Shown: positions 35,345-44,613 of the stretch, in pieces
Layout: each line of letters opens with the position of its first letter
Numbering within the stretch: the stretch's first letter is position 1
From: Oceanobacillus caeni
Lineage (GTDB): Bacteria; Bacillota; Bacilli; Bacillales; Amphibacillaceae
Length of the DNA stretch: 64,000 bases
Direction: 5' to 3'
Assembly (NCBI RefSeq): GCF_019037185.1
Contig: NZ_JAHHXM010000010.1
Coordinates: 28,517 to 92,516 of the forward strand
Notes under the pieces: generated by a model
The model's input: only the letters and a program-made list of their open reading frames with translations
Databases searched by the model: none
What the model was told of the DNA's origin: nothing
Made by a program: the position numbers and the translations under genes

Positions 35345-36649
35345 ATGAGAATGATAGATATTATTGAGAAAAAACGTGATGGACATTCGTTAACGAAGGA
35401 AGAGATCGATTTTGCGGTTCAGGGTTATACAAAAGGGGATATACCGGATTATCAAATGTCCGCATTAGCAATGGCTATCTTTTATCAAGATATGACTCCA
35501 GAAGAACGAGTCCATTTAACGATGGCAATGGTAGAGTCAGGAGATCAAATTGATTTATCTGATATTGACGGTATTAAAGTGGATAAACATAGTACGGGAG
35601 GGGTAGGTGATACAACAACACTTATCCTTGCACCACTTGTAGCTTCTATCGGTGTCCCTGTAGCCAAAATGTCTGGCCGCGGATTAGGACATACGGGCGG
35701 TACCATCGATAAACTGGAATCCATTAAAGGATTTCAAGTAGAAATGGATAGTAAAACATTTAATGAATTAGTTAACAAGAATAAGATTGCTGTTGTAGGT
35801 CAAAGTGGAAATTTAACTCCTGCAGATAAAAAACTATATGGACTTCGTGATGTAACAGCGACAGTAGATTCCATCCCACTCATTGCAAGTTCGATTATGA
35901 GTAAGAAAATAGCCTCAGGTGCCGATGCAATCGTACTTGATGTAAAAACAGGTTCAGGGGCTTTTATGAAAGATCTTGACAGTGCAAAGGAATTGGCAAA
36001 AGCTATGGTTGAGATTGGTAATGGGGCTGGTCGCAAAACCATTGCCGTTATTTCCGATATGAATCAACCATTAGGATTTGCCATCGGAAATGCCTTAGAA
36101 GTGAAAGAAGCCATTGATACGTTAAAAGGTAAAGGTCCGAAAGATTTGGAAGAGTTATGCTTAACATTAGGAAGCCGAATGGTTTGTCTAGGAGGAAAAG
36201 CAGAAACAGTAGAAGAAGCACGAGAAAAATTAGTGGATGCCATGGAATCTGGTAAAGCCATTGAAACATTTAAAACCTTTGTTGCAGCACAAGGTGGAGA
36301 TCCATCGATTATCGATCAACCTGAAAAATTGCCAACCGCAGCCCACACATTTGAAGTGGAAGCTAAACAGGATGGATATATTTCAGAAATTATCGCGAAC
36401 GAAATAGGAATCGCAGCAAGCCTTCTGGGCGCAGGTCGTGTGACAAAAGAATCTCAAATCGACTTGGCAGTAGGTCTTGTTTTAAATAAAAAAGTCGGGG
36501 ATCAGGTTCGAAAAGGTGATTCACTAGTAACCATTTACAGTAATCGGGAAGATGTAGCGGAAGTAATTGGGAAAATATATGAATCCTATTCGATTTCGAG
36601 CGAACCGGTGGATAGCAATCCATTAGTATACGATGTTATTTCTGAATAA
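35345..36649 (+). CDS. pdp: Pyrimidine-nucleoside phosphorylase
   Basis: Phosphorolyses uridine, thymidine and deoxyuridine to base and (deoxy)ribose-1-phosphate. The thymidine-phosphorylase signature is [18 protein letters not shown], with phosphate-site [13 protein letters not shown] and KTGSGAFM. The 434-aa length from [10 protein letters not shown] matches B. subtilis Pdp, so the ATG at 35345 is chosen over 35306 and 35342. The product feeds DeoB downstream. Confidence 0.95.
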   Translation: MRMIDIIEKKRDGHSLTKEEIDFAVQGYTKGDIPDYQMSALAMAIFYQDMTPEERVHLTMAMVESGDQIDLSDIDGIKVDKHSTGGVGDTTTLILAPLVASIGVPVAKMSGRGLGHTGGTIDKLESIKGFQVEMDSKTFNELVNKNKIAVVGQSGNLTPADKKLYGLRDVTATVDSIPLIASSIMSKKIASGADAIVLDVKTGSGAFMKDLDSAKELAKAMVEIGNGAGRKTIAVISDMNQPLGFAIGNALEVKEAIDTLKGKGPKDLEELCLTLGSRMVCLGGKAETVEEAREKLVDAMESGKAIETFKTFVAAQGGDPSIIDQPEKLPTAAHTFEVEAKQDGYISEIIANEIGIAASLLGAGRVTKESQIDLAVGLVLNKKVGDQVRKGDSLVTIYSNREDVAEVIGKIYESYSISSEPVDSNPLVYDVISE

Positions 36650-36692
36650 TTATCCACATGCAGCAGATTTTTTAATTTTCTAAACCAGCTTA

Positions 36693-36721
36693 AAGGGGTC
36701 CAAAATTTTTGGACCCCTTCT
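36693..36721 (+). terminator. Terminator between pdp and deoB
   Basis: Perfect arms AAGGGGTCC and GGACCCCTT enclosing AAAATTTTT, then CTATT. It separates two transcription units of one regulon. Confidence 0.8.
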
Positions 36722-36722
36722 A

Positions 36723-36752
36723 TTGACCTTTAGAGGTTGGACGTCTTACAAT
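36723..36752 (+). promoter_or_regulatory. deoB promoter with embedded operator O3
   Basis: TTGACC (36723-36728), 18-base spacer, TACAAT (36747-36752), with GTTGGACGTCTTAC (36736-36749) overlapping the -10. Same architecture as O1. Confidence 0.75.
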
Positions 36753-36783
36753 AAAGCTAGATTATAAAGGAGGAACTAGAGGT

Positions 36784-37968
36784 ATGAGTAAAACATCACC
36801 TTTTAAACGAGTATTCCTAATTGTCATGGATTCAGTCGGTATTGGAGAGTCCCCTGACGCAGAGAAGTACAATGATAAAGGAGCGGATACTTTAGGTCAT
36901 ATTGCAGAACATATGAATGGGTTAAACATGCAAAATATGGGTGCCCTTGGATTAAGTAATATTCGTGAATTAAAAGGCATAAAACCAGCAGATAAACCTC
37001 TTGCACATTATACAAAAATGCAGGAAGCCTCAGCAGGAAAAGATACGATGACAGGACACTGGGAAATTATGGGGCTTCAAATTGATACCCCTTTTAGAAC
37101 TTTTCCCGATGGATTCCCGGATGCAATTATTAATAAGCTTGAGGAAGAGACCGGTCGAAAGGTTATTGGAAATAAACCAGCATCAGGAACGGCAATCTTA
37201 GACGAGTTAGGTGAAGAACATATGAAAACTGGAAGCCTAATCGTCTATACTTCAGCTGATTCAGTTTTACAAATTGCCGCTCATGAAGAGGTTGTTCCAT
37301 TAGAAGAACTTTACGATATTTGTCAATATGCTCGTGAATTATTAAATGATCCCGAATATATGGTCGGACGTGTTATTGCTCGCCCATTTGTCGGAGAGTC
37401 AGGTCATTTTGAACGTACACCAAACCGACACGACTATGCATTAAAACCGTTTGGTCGTACAGTTATGAATGAGTTAAAAGATGCGGATTATGATGTCATC
37501 GCAATTGGAAAAATTTCTGATATTTATGATGGCGAAGGGGTAACCAAGTCACTAAGAACAGTATCAAACATGGATGGTATGGATAAATTACTAGAAACAA
37601 TGGACATGAATTTTACTGGATTAAGTTTTTTGAATTTAGTAGATTTTGATGCGAAATATGGCCATCGTCGTGATCCACAGGGTTATGGAAAAGCATTAGA
37701 AGAATATGATGCAAGATTACCCGAAGTATTGAGAAACCTAAAAGAAGACGACTTATTGATCATTACTGCAGACCATGGGAACGATCCTATCCATCACGGG
37801 ACAGACCACACGAGAGAATACGTTCCATTACTTATACATCATAAAGGAGTTACGGAAGGAAAATCATTACCAATAAGAAATACGTTTGCGGATATTGGTG
37901 AGACCATTGCGGAAAATTTCCAAGTTAAAAGTCCACAACATGGAAAAAGCTTTTTGAACGAAATTTGA
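36784..37968 (+). CDS. deoB: Phosphopentomutase
   Basis: Interconverts (deoxy)ribose-1- and -5-phosphate using Mn2+. Alkaline-phosphatase fold: metal site [11 protein letters not shown] near the N-terminus, the catalytic Thr region ([13 protein letters not shown]), and [19 protein letters not shown] for the second metal set. Full length 394 aa. Excellent ribosome site AAAGGAGG. No deoC aldolase lies in the window. Confidence 0.96.
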   Translation: MSKTSPFKRVFLIVMDSVGIGESPDAEKYNDKGADTLGHIAEHMNGLNMQNMGALGLSNIRELKGIKPADKPLAHYTKMQEASAGKDTMTGHWEIMGLQIDTPFRTFPDGFPDAIINKLEEETGRKVIGNKPASGTAILDELGEEHMKTGSLIVYTSADSVLQIAAHEEVVPLEELYDICQYARELLNDPEYMVGRVIARPFVGESGHFERTPNRHDYALKPFGRTVMNELKDADYDVIAIGKISDIYDGEGVTKSLRTVSNMDGMDKLLETMDMNFTGLSFLNLVDFDAKYGHRRDPQGYGKALEEYDARLPEVLRNLKEDDLLIITADHGNDPIHHGTDHTREYVPLLIHHKGVTEGKSLPIRNTFADIGETIAENFQVKSPQHGKSFLNEI

Positions 37969-37980
37969 AGGAGGATGGGT

Positions 37981-38790
37981 ATGAGTAAAATCGAACGTGC
38001 AAAAACTTTTATAGAAGAAAAAATTTCCTCAAAACCCAAAGTTGGCCTTATTTTAGGCTCAGGTTTAGGGGTATTGGCAGATGAAATAAACAATCCGGTA
38101 AAAATTAAATATGAAATGATTCCTGGATTTCCAGTATCGACAGTGGAAGGTCATGCTGGACAATTGGTGGTCGGAGAATTAAAAGGTGTTACGGTATTAG
38201 CTATGCAAGGACGTTTTCATTACTATGAAGGATATCCTCTAGATGAGGTAACTTTCCCTGTTCGTGTAATGAAAGCCTTGGGTATTGAAATGCTTGTCGT
38301 AACGAATGCTGCTGGTGGTGTAAACCAAAGCTTTACTCCTGGGGATTTAATGTTAATTAATGACCATATTAATAATGTAGGAGCAAATCCATTAATCGGT
38401 CCAAATGACAGTAAATTAGGTGTACGTTTTCCTGATATGTCAACTGCTTATACACCTTCTTTACAGGAACTTGTACGTGAAGTTGCTAAGGATTTGAACA
38501 TTACACTAAAAGAAGGAGTCTACGTTTGGAATAGTGGACCGAGCTATGAAACACCGGCAGAAGTACGTATGCTAGAAAAAGTCGGCGGAGACGCAGTTGG
38601 GATGTCAACAGTACCAGAAGTTATTGTTGCTCGTCACGCTGGAATGAACGTTATTGGTATTTCTTGTATTACGAACATGGCTGCAGGTATTTTAGACCAA
38701 CCACTTAGCCATGAAGAGGTTATTGAAACTACAGAAAAAGCGAAGGAAGATTTTTTAAACTTAGTAAAAGGTGTAGTGGAACGTCTATAA
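37981..38790 (+). CDS. punA: Purine-nucleoside phosphorylase, trimeric type
   Basis: Phosphorolyses (deoxy)inosine and guanosine. Motifs: LILGSGLGVLADEI (phosphate loop), MQGRFHYYEGYP and SCITNMAAGILDQPLSHEEV with the purine-site Asn, typical of the low-molecular-mass trimeric class, as B. subtilis PunA. ATG at 37981 is preferred because AAGGAGG ends too close to the ATG at 37975. Only 12 bases after deoB. Confidence 0.94.
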   Translation: MSKIERAKTFIEEKISSKPKVGLILGSGLGVLADEINNPVKIKYEMIPGFPVSTVEGHAGQLVVGELKGVTVLAMQGRFHYYEGYPLDEVTFPVRVMKALGIEMLVVTNAAGGVNQSFTPGDLMLINDHINNVGANPLIGPNDSKLGVRFPDMSTAYTPSLQELVREVAKDLNITLKEGVYVWNSGPSYETPAEVRMLEKVGGDAVGMSTVPEVIVARHAGMNVIGISCITNMAAGILDQPLSHEEVIETTEKAKEDFLNLVKGVVERL

Positions 38791-38886
38791 ATCGAATGGA
38801 TTAAAAGGTAAATCATTTTTGGTCTTTTTAACAAATTGTAATAAAAGACTGGGTGGGTGAGGGAGATTAATAAAGAAGGAAGTAAA

Positions 38887-40185
38887 ATGAAAGAAAAGAT
38901 AAAAAACCTCACAAATCTTTCTGAAAAAGGAACCACGATGAAACAAGAGATTCTTGCTGGTTTCGTTTCATTCTTTACAATTGTATATATTATTGCTGTC
39001 AATTCAACTATTTTAGCAGATGCAGGTATACCAATGCAGGCTGCGGTTTGGGCAACTATCCTTACTTGTGTAGCGGGGTGTTTAATTATGGGGATATGGG
39101 GGAATTTGCCCCTTATCCTTGTCCCGGGTATGGGTGTCAATGCAATGTTCTCTTATACCTTTGTCCATTCCATGGGCCTAACATGGCAAGAAGCGCTGGC
39201 AGTAGTATTTATTGCTGGATTATTATTTGTTATCATTGCCTTTACCCCACTGTCCGATATACTCACCACCGCAATTCCTAGTTCGTTGAAGGATTCTATT
39301 AGTGTTGGTTTAGGATTATTTTTAGCCTTGCTTGGATTAGAAAAAAGTCAATTGGTTGTTAGAGGTGAACATTCTTTAATTAGTTTAGGCGACATAAGTA
39401 GTCCCACAGTGCTTGCGTTTATCCTAACGCTGATTCTTGCTGTTATTTTATTTTTACGAAATATTCCAGCCAACTTCTTAATCACTATTTTTGTTGGAAC
39501 AATAATTGCTTGGATGTTCGGGCTTGTGGATATGAGTTCATTAAAGAACGGCTTTGGAAGTTCTTCTGGTGATTATGGATCTGTATTTGGTGCGATGTCA
39601 TTTGGAAATATAGCATCCACCACGTTTTGGATTGCTGTGTTTTCCTTAACAATGGTACTTGTCTTTGAAAATATTGGATTGATTAGTGGACAGTTAGGAC
39701 AGCTAAATCAACATGAAAAATATGGTAAAGCCTTTCGGGTTACCTCAATTTCTGCTGTTCTAAGCGGTATATTTGGTTCTAGTCCTACTGTTTCAACAGT
39801 GGAAACTGCAGCCGGAATTACTGCAGGAGGAAGGACGGGAATTACGTCTATTGTAACAGGCCTGTTATTTTTATTGTCGATTTTCTTTATTCCGTTTGTA
39901 ACCATTATACCGAGTAGTGCAATTGCACCAATTCTAATTATTATTGGTGGTTTAATGCTACAAAATGTGAAAAGTATTAATTTCGATGATTTATCAGAAG
40001 TAATCCCAGCTTTTTTTATTATCATTATGATTCCTTTTACGTATAGTATTGCGGATGGAATCGCATTTGGATTTATTGCCTATCCAATTGCAAAATTAGT
40101 AGTTGGAAAAGCATCCCAAGTTTCCATCCCGCTATATATTATCTCAGGTTTATTTTTATTGAATTTCATATTGCACGGTGTCTAA
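38887..40185 (+). CDS. Hypoxanthine/guanine permease, AzgA/PbuG-type NCS2
   Basis: Purine base:proton symporter of about 432 aa and 12-14 helices. Family motifs VPGMGVNAMFSYTFV, VGLGLFLALLGLEKS and SSPTVSTVETAAGITAGGRTG are present. It would recover the bases released by PunA, as in the B. subtilis PbuG/PbuO group. ATG at 38887 with AAGAAGGAAG; a GTG at 38857 lacks a site. Ends the nucleoside salvage locus. Guanine, hypoxanthine or adenine cannot be separated by reading. Confidence 0.88.
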   Translation: MKEKIKNLTNLSEKGTTMKQEILAGFVSFFTIVYIIAVNSTILADAGIPMQAAVWATILTCVAGCLIMGIWGNLPLILVPGMGVNAMFSYTFVHSMGLTWQEALAVVFIAGLLFVIIAFTPLSDILTTAIPSSLKDSISVGLGLFLALLGLEKSQLVVRGEHSLISLGDISSPTVLAFILTLILAVILFLRNIPANFLITIFVGTIIAWMFGLVDMSSLKNGFGSSSGDYGSVFGAMSFGNIASTTFWIAVFSLTMVLVFENIGLISGQLGQLNQHEKYGKAFRVTSISAVLSGIFGSSPTVSTVETAAGITAGGRTGITSIVTGLLFLLSIFFIPFVTIIPSSAIAPILIIIGGLMLQNVKSINFDDLSEVIPAFFIIIMIPFTYSIADGIAFGFIAYPIAKLVVGKASQVSIPLYIISGLFLLNFILHGV

Positions 40186-40217
40186 AAGGATTAAGCCTTG
40201 TTGCTTGATCCTTTTTT
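40184..40217 (+). terminator. Terminator of the purine permease gene
   Basis: Arms AAAGGATTAAG and CTTGATCCTTT followed by TTTTT. Confidence 0.8.
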
Positions 40218-40292
40218 TAATAAAGAATTTGGAAGAAAGTGTTTTTCTGGGTTAGAAAGCTTGACATATTCTTGCTGCATAAATGAATTACA

Positions 40293-40321
40293 GGCATTCG
40301 CTAAGGTGTTAAGCGAATGCC
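40293..40321 (-). terminator. Hairpin downstream of the FAD oxidoreductase gene
   Basis: Perfect 10-bp arms GGCATTCGCT and AGCGAATGCC. Only a mixed TGTAATTC follows on the minus strand, so it is a possible terminator. Confidence 0.5.
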
Positions 40322-40357
40322 AAATTTTAAATGTAACTTTCATCATGTATGAATAGC

Positions 40358-41473
40358 TTAGTTAATTAAAGCACCGCTCACGGGGTAATCAGTAATAGCT
40401 ATTTCAATTTCATTACCCAATGCTAAATTTGCTAATTGTTTTCCTACAAAAGGACCGGTAGTTAATCCCGATGAGCCTAGCCCATTAGCTAACAATAATC
40501 CTTCAAAACCAGGTAAATTGCCAATTACAGGTAAAAATCCTGGCGTGAATGGGCGAAAACCAACTCTTGATTCTAGAATAGTACTATTACTCAAGGTAGG
40601 GGCGATTTCTAAAACATTAGATAAAATGTCGTATAAACCACCGGCTGTTTTTTCAGAATTAAATCCCGATTTGTTCTCATGAGTACTACCTAAGACGATA
40701 TGGTCATCAAAGGATAATATATATTTATTCGTTGGTGGCATAACTACGGGCCAATTCGAAGTATCCATATTCGGCATTTTCACGTGAAGGATTTGCCCTT
40801 TTTGAGGAACTACATCAAATTGGACACCCAAAGGTTCTAATAGTTCATTCATCCATGCTCCTGAAGTAGCGATAACTTTATCAGCTTCAAACATATCATT
40901 TCCAACGGAAGCCCCCACTACTTTTTCTCCATTTGCTATTAATTTGGCATCTCCAAAAATCACTGTGGCACCATACCTTTTTGCTCCACGGATGAGTGAA
41001 TCTCTCATAGCTCTACCATCTACTCTAGCTCCGCCAGCAATATGAACGGATTGAAATCCCTCAGCGAGCAATGGGAATAATTCTTTTGTTTTAGTTTCAT
41101 CAAGTATAGTGATTTCACCGATTTCCGGGGCTGTTTCCCGACGTTTTAATGCTCGTTCCTTCATGCCAAAAAGCTTTTTCTCATCGGTATGGATACTAAT
41201 AGCACCAACTTGGGAATAACCTGTCTCAGTTTCTCCATCCTTTTCCAATTCCTTTACTAGTTTGGGGTAAAGTTTTGCACCACCCTTTGCAAGGTTATAC
41301 CATGCTTTGTTTCTTCGTTGAGAAACCCAAGGACAAATCATTCCAGCAGCAGCATCTGTGGCTTGTCCAATGTCCTTTCTATCGATTACCGTTACTTTTG
41401 CACCGTTTTTTGCTAAGTAATACGCAGTACTAGCGCCTAATATTCCAGCACCAATGACAATATATTGATTCAT
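40358..41473 (-). CDS. FAD-dependent amino-acid oxidoreductase (DAO/DadA family)
   Basis: Flavoprotein of 371 aa. Dinucleotide motif VIGAGILGASTAYYLAKNG at the N-terminus, the FAD contact SQVGAISIH in the middle, and the DAO C-terminal motif RVGFRPFTPGFLPVIG plus GLGSSGLTTGPFVG. It resembles B. subtilis YurR and glycine oxidase; the substrate may be a D-amino acid, glycine or sarcosine. Monocistronic, no informative neighbours. Confidence 0.85.
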   Translation of the reverse strand: MNQYIVIGAGILGASTAYYLAKNGAKVTVIDRKDIGQATDAAAGMICPWVSQRRNKAWYNLAKGGAKLYPKLVKELEKDGETETGYSQVGAISIHTDEKKLFGMKERALKRRETAPEIGEITILDETKTKELFPLLAEGFQSVHIAGGARVDGRAMRDSLIRGAKRYGATVIFGDAKLIANGEKVVGASVGNDMFEADKVIATSGAWMNELLEPLGVQFDVVPQKGQILHVKMPNMDTSNWPVVMPPTNKYILSFDDHIVLGSTHENKSGFNSEKTAGGLYDILSNVLEIAPTLSNSTILESRVGFRPFTPGFLPVIGNLPGFEGLLLANGLGSSGLTTGPFVGKQLANLALGNEIEIAITDYPVSGALIN

Positions 41474-41506
41474 TTATAACATCTCGTTTCTTTTTGTTCT
41501 TTCTTT

Positions 41507-41623
41507 ATCCCGCCACAAGCTTCTGGGGAAACAAAGGAGGTATGTGAGCTCAACCGCCCGTAAAGGTCCGACTAACCATCAGTGGGAAATGAAGGAAATC
41601 CCCATTGACGGTAGTCTTCTTTA
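41507..41623 (+). repeat. Family A two-hairpin repeat, copy A5
   Basis: CCGCCACAAGCTTCTGGGGA start, then CAACCGCCCGTAAAGGTCCG, hairpin 2 (CCATCAGTGGG to CCCCATTGACGG) and tail TAGTCTTCTTTATAA. It lies in the divergent region between the oxidoreductase and ppaC. The rest of 41474-41770 shows no clear promoter. Confidence 0.8.
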
Positions 41624-41770
41624 TAACTATAAAAAGAAAAAAATGAAAAGTAAAATGGTACGGATGTAACTTCCTAATATTGAAGTACAAATCGCCTTAT
41701 GATAAAATTTGTAAGGAATCATGAAAATATTTTAATTGTGACAAGCATATACATAAAAGGAGAAATAACT

Positions 41771-42700
41771 ATGGCAAAAACACTTATTTTTGGACATAAA
41801 AATCCAGATACCGATACGATATGTTCTGCACTTTCCTATGCCGATTTAAAAGGAAAGATTGGCGAAGATGTTGAAGCTGTGCGGCTTGGACAAGTTAATA
41901 AAGAAACACAATTTGCATTAGATTACTTTAAAGTGGATGCACCCGCATTAATTGAAAGTGTGGACGACGGACAAGAAGTTATCTTAGTCGACCACAATGA
42001 ATTCCAACAAAGTGCGGATAACATCGAAAATGCAAAAATCAAGGAAGTCATTGATCATCACCGTGTTTCCAATTTTGAAACAAAAGAGCCTTTGATTTTC
42101 CGAGGTGAACCAGTTGGCTGTACGGCAACGATTTTAAATAAAATGTACAAAGAAAATAATATAGAGGTTTCCAAAGAAGTTGCTGGACTTTTATTATCCG
42201 CTATTATTTCAGATTCTTTGCTATTAAAATCACCAACATGCACACAGCAAGATGTAGATGCTGCTCATGAACTTGCAGAAATTGCCGGAGTTAATTTAGA
42301 ACAGTATGGTCTTGAAATGCTTCAAGCAGGCGCTGATTTAAGTGATAAATCTGCCTTAGAACTTGTAACAATGGATGCAAAAGAATTCACAATGGGTAAT
42401 GCGAAAGTTGAAGTTGCTCAAGTAAATGCTGTTAATACAGCAAAAGTTTATGAAAATCAAGCAGAAATAGAAACAGAAATTAATAAAATTATTAATGATA
42501 AAGGGCTGGATTTATTCCTGTTCGTTGTAACCGATATTCTAGAAAATGATTCTGAAGTACTTGCTCTTGGAGAAGGAAAAGGTAAAGTCGAATCTGGATA
42601 TGGTGTAACGTTAGATAACAATAATCGCGCGCTTCTTAAAGGCGTTGTATCTCGTAAGAAACAAATCGTTAACGTACTTACTGAAGAATATACGAAATAA
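41771..42700 (+). CDS. ppaC: Manganese-dependent inorganic pyrophosphatase
   Basis: Family II (DHH) pyrophosphatase, 309 aa. Metal ligands in [17 protein letters not shown] and [10 protein letters not shown], and the C-terminal DHHA2 substrate motif SRKKQIV. Start is the ATG at 41771 preceded by AAAAGGAG; in-frame codons back to 41699 lack a site. Removes pyrophosphate from biosynthesis in the cytoplasm. Confidence 0.96.
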   Translation: MAKTLIFGHKNPDTDTICSALSYADLKGKIGEDVEAVRLGQVNKETQFALDYFKVDAPALIESVDDGQEVILVDHNEFQQSADNIENAKIKEVIDHHRVSNFETKEPLIFRGEPVGCTATILNKMYKENNIEVSKEVAGLLLSAIISDSLLLKSPTCTQQDVDAAHELAEIAGVNLEQYGLEMLQAGADLSDKSALELVTMDAKEFTMGNAKVEVAQVNAVNTAKVYENQAEIETEINKIINDKGLDLFLFVVTDILENDSEVLALGEGKGKVESGYGVTLDNNNRALLKGVVSRKKQIVNVLTEEYTK

Positions 42701-42702
42701 GT

Positions 42703-42746
42703 AAAACAGGCAAAAACCTAATAGATGGTTTTTGCCTGTTTTTTAA
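42703..42746 (+). terminator. Terminator of ppaC
   Basis: Perfect 16-bp arms AAAACAGGCAAAAACC and GGTTTTTGCCTGTTTT, then TT. Confidence 0.88.
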
Positions 42747-42758
42747 TTTTTATAAGTA

Positions 42759-42976
42759 GCATGCTGATATCCTGGAAAGCGTGCTGATATCTTGGAACAA
42801 ATGCTGATATCTAGGAAAGCATGCTGATATCCTGGAAAGCGTGCTGATATCTTGGAATAAATGCTGATATCTAGGAAAGCATGCTGATATCTAGGAAAGC
42901 GTGCTGATATCCTGGAAAGAATGAATACTGATATCCCAGAAAGTGCGCTGATAACCCGTGATGAGTGCCGATATCA
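42759..42976. repeat. 20-bp tandem array with GATATC core
   Basis: About eleven head-to-tail units of consensus RCATGCTGATATCYWGGAAA. The first eight keep an exact 20-base step; the last three are decayed. Units cycle GCATG, GCGTG, AAATG, giving a 60-base higher-order period. Each carries the palindrome GATATC. No spacers, so not CRISPR. Confidence 0.9.
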
Positions 42977-43014
42977 CAATAGTTTATTAAAGATTTCCAA
43001 GTTACCTCTTGAAA

Positions 43015-43044
43015 TGATTAGCTATTTGTTTACCCTGCATAATT
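43015..43044 (+). promoter_or_regulatory. Candidate sigma-G promoter of sspP
   Basis: TGATTA, 17-base spacer, CATAATT, near the sigma-G consensus (TGAATA, CATACTA), about 45 bases before the start. Confidence 0.5.
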
Positions 43045-43090
43045 ACTTAAATATCCTCAAACAATAAAATAAGTGAAAGGAGGAGTATAA

Positions 43091-43240
43091 ATGGTAAATC
43101 CAAAAGGACCAAAACAACAAGAACGCCCTCGTCTACCACAAAGTCCACAACAGGGATATGGTGAGCCACTAAGCGGTTCGAAAAAGGCTAAAAACGCAAA
43201 TCATTCAAGACAAAAACATAATCCTAATCACGATATGTAA
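43091..43240 (+). CDS. sspP: Small acid-soluble spore protein P
   Basis: A 49-aa hydrophilic protein, [13 protein letters not shown] at the start and [20 protein letters not shown] at the end. The end matches B. subtilis SspP ([20 protein letters not shown], then TSHDM, from family knowledge). Ribosome site AAAGGAGG ideally placed. Expected in the forespore, consistent with the sigma-G-like promoter. Confidence 0.85.
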   Translation: MVNPKGPKQQERPRLPQSPQQGYGEPLSGSKKAKNANHSRQKHNPNHDM

Positions 43241-43243
43241 CAA

Positions 43244-43275
43244 AAAACTTCCATCCTTAGAACGATGGAAGTTTT
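43244..43275. terminator. Bidirectional terminator, sspP / yidC
   Basis: Perfect arms AAAACTTCCATC and GATGGAAGTTTT. Confidence 0.85.
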
Positions 43276-43281
43276 CTTAAA

Positions 43282-44091
43282 TTATTTGCTTTCTGTAGAA
43301 TTAGAAGCAGATGCATAAATTTTTCTTGAAATAATGGTTTGAACAATCATAAATAGTCCACCGACAGTCCAGTAGAGAGGTAATGCAGCTGGTGCTGATA
43401 ACGAAATAACCCCAATCATAATCGGAGACATAAGTCCCATTATAGCCATTTGTTGTTTAAGCTTTGGATCCATACCAATTTGAGAAACTTTAAATTGAAT
43501 AAAATAAATGACCACAGCTAAAATAGTCATTACCATATCACTTTGTCCTAAATCAAACCAGAGAAAAGAATGAGTGGCAATTTCCGGAGTTCGGCGAATA
43601 GCATAATAAAAAGCAATTAGTATAGGAAATTGAATCATGATTGGTAAACAACCACCCAAAGAAGCTAAAGGATTCATATTATGCTTCTGATAAAGCTCCA
43701 TCATTTCTTGTTGCATTTTAGTTTTTGATTCCACATCTTTTTTATCTTTGTATTTTTCTTGTAATGCATTAAGCTCAGGTTTGATTTTCTCCATTTTTTC
43801 TTTCATCTGTACACTGTTTTTCGTTTGTTTCAAAATAAATGGCATTAATAATAAGCGAATAACCAATGTGATGATTATAATAGATAATCCATAGTTGTCA
43901 TTAAAGAATCCTGCTATTCCTTTAATAAGTAATGAAAAGGGATAAACAAAGTTATGATCGAAAAAACCAGTAGAATTAGCGTTAATCGGTTCAAATGTTG
44001 CACTTTGACATCCTGAAAGTAACAAAAGGGAGAGAGCCCCTAAAAGAATGCTATATTTTTTAAAGAAAGTGAATACAGATTTTGATTCCAT
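43282..44091 (-). CDS. yidC: Membrane protein insertase YidC (YidC2/YqjG type)
   Basis: Inserts proteins into the membrane and assists Sec, 269 aa. Lipobox LLSGC (Cys28). Five helices; the first core helix carries the functional arginine in LVIRLLLMP. A charged cytoplasmic loop (KTNSVQM..EKYKDKKDVESK) and LGGCLPIMIQFPILIAFYYA are typical. The upstream overlapping MifM-like leader suggests this is the inducible YidC2; the housekeeping SpoIIIJ copy would lie elsewhere. Ribosome site AAGGAGG lies inside the leader's coding sequence and a complementary CUCCUU lies 5' of it. Confidence 0.93.
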   Translation of the reverse strand: MESKSVFTFFKKYSILLGALSLLLLSGCQSATFEPINANSTGFFDHNFVYPFSLLIKGIAGFFNDNYGLSIIIITLVIRLLLMPFILKQTKNSVQMKEKMEKIKPELNALQEKYKDKKDVESKTKMQQEMMELYQKHNMNPLASLGGCLPIMIQFPILIAFYYAIRRTPEIATHSFLWFDLGQSDMVMTILAVVIYFIQFKVSQIGMDPKLKQQMAIMGLMSPIMIGVISLSAPAALPLYWTVGGLFMIVQTIISRKIYASASNSTESK

Positions 44092-44405
44092 TTTTTTCCT
44101 CCTTGTCTTTTTATCATTATGTTGACAGAAAGGGAAGGAGCTTCGGAATCATCTACCGATTCGGTTTTCTTCGTAATTGTACATATCCAAGTTCTTAATT
44201 CTATAATCCGCGGTGTTATTTTTAGTTTTGGCAATAAACGAAATTGAACATTGTGACACTTGCGAATGTAGATTTGGTTTTCAAAGCTGCGATATTGTAA
44301 TCCAAATTGAAGAAATCCTAGATGAAAGTTGGAAATAACTAAACTTAAATAAAGATAAAATGGTGATAAGTCATTTAAAAGTTCATTTAATAATTCGAGT
44401 AACAT
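44040..44405 (-). CDS. MifM-like translation-arrest leader of yidC
   Basis: A 121-codon reading frame with an ideal ribosome site (AAAAGGAGGTG, 7 bases) and its own promoter, overlapping the yidC start by 52 bases. A hydrophobic N-terminus (FYLYLSLVISNFHLGFLQFG, about 16-35) could be a membrane anchor. Residues 71-92, RTWIC... to SVDDSEAPSL, follow the layout of the B. subtilis MifM arrest region (TWI, then 11 residues on V-x-D-x-E), with Trp73, Val84, Asp86 and Glu88 at the same numbers as I recall for MifM. The codons for EAP contain CTCCTT, complementary to the yidC Shine-Dalgarno. Ribosome arrest there would expose it. Family assignment is from memory of MifM. Confidence 0.7.
   Translation of the reverse strand: MLLELLNELLNDLSPFYLYLSLVISNFHLGFLQFGLQYRSFENQIYIRKCHNVQFRLLPKLKITPRIIELRTWICTITKKTESVDDSEAPSLSVNIMIKRQGGKKWNQNLYSLSLKNIAFF
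44097..44146 (-). promoter_or_regulatory. Putative Shine-Dalgarno-masking stem before yidC
   Basis: On the minus-strand RNA, CUCCUU and UGUC upstream can pair with GACAAGGAG around a loop of about 16 bases, covering the yidC ribosome site. The 5' arm is within leader codons just past the proposed arrest motif. Confidence 0.6.
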
Positions 44406-44447
44406 CTGTATTCACCTCCTTTTTCGTTCTGCATTTAATACGTTTCT

Positions 44448-44476
44448 ATCGTATGACAGGTTTCATTTTTTTTCAA
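44448..44476 (-). promoter_or_regulatory. Promoter of the leader-yidC unit
   Basis: Minus strand TTGAAA (44471-44476), 17-base spacer, TACGAT (44448-44453). Confidence 0.6.
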
Positions 44477-44553
44477 TGGAAATAGTAGTAAATTTAAAAA
44501 GAGGCAAATGCCTAGATTTATTAAACTTTATTAAAAAATGGGTACTCGTTTAT

Positions 44554-44581
44554 ACACAACCAATACAGATGACATAGGTTA
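44554..44581 (+). promoter_or_regulatory. Candidate sigma-K promoter of the coat gene
   Basis: AC at 44554-44555, a 17-base spacer and CATAGGTTA (consensus CATAnnnTA), 33 bases before the ATG. Confidence 0.55.
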
Positions 44582-44613
44582 TTAGTGTATTGAAACTAGA
44601 AAGGGGAATGTAT

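Noticed and set aside
42759..42976. CRISPR array
   Set aside because: Units are contiguous 20-mers without spacers, and no cas genes are present.
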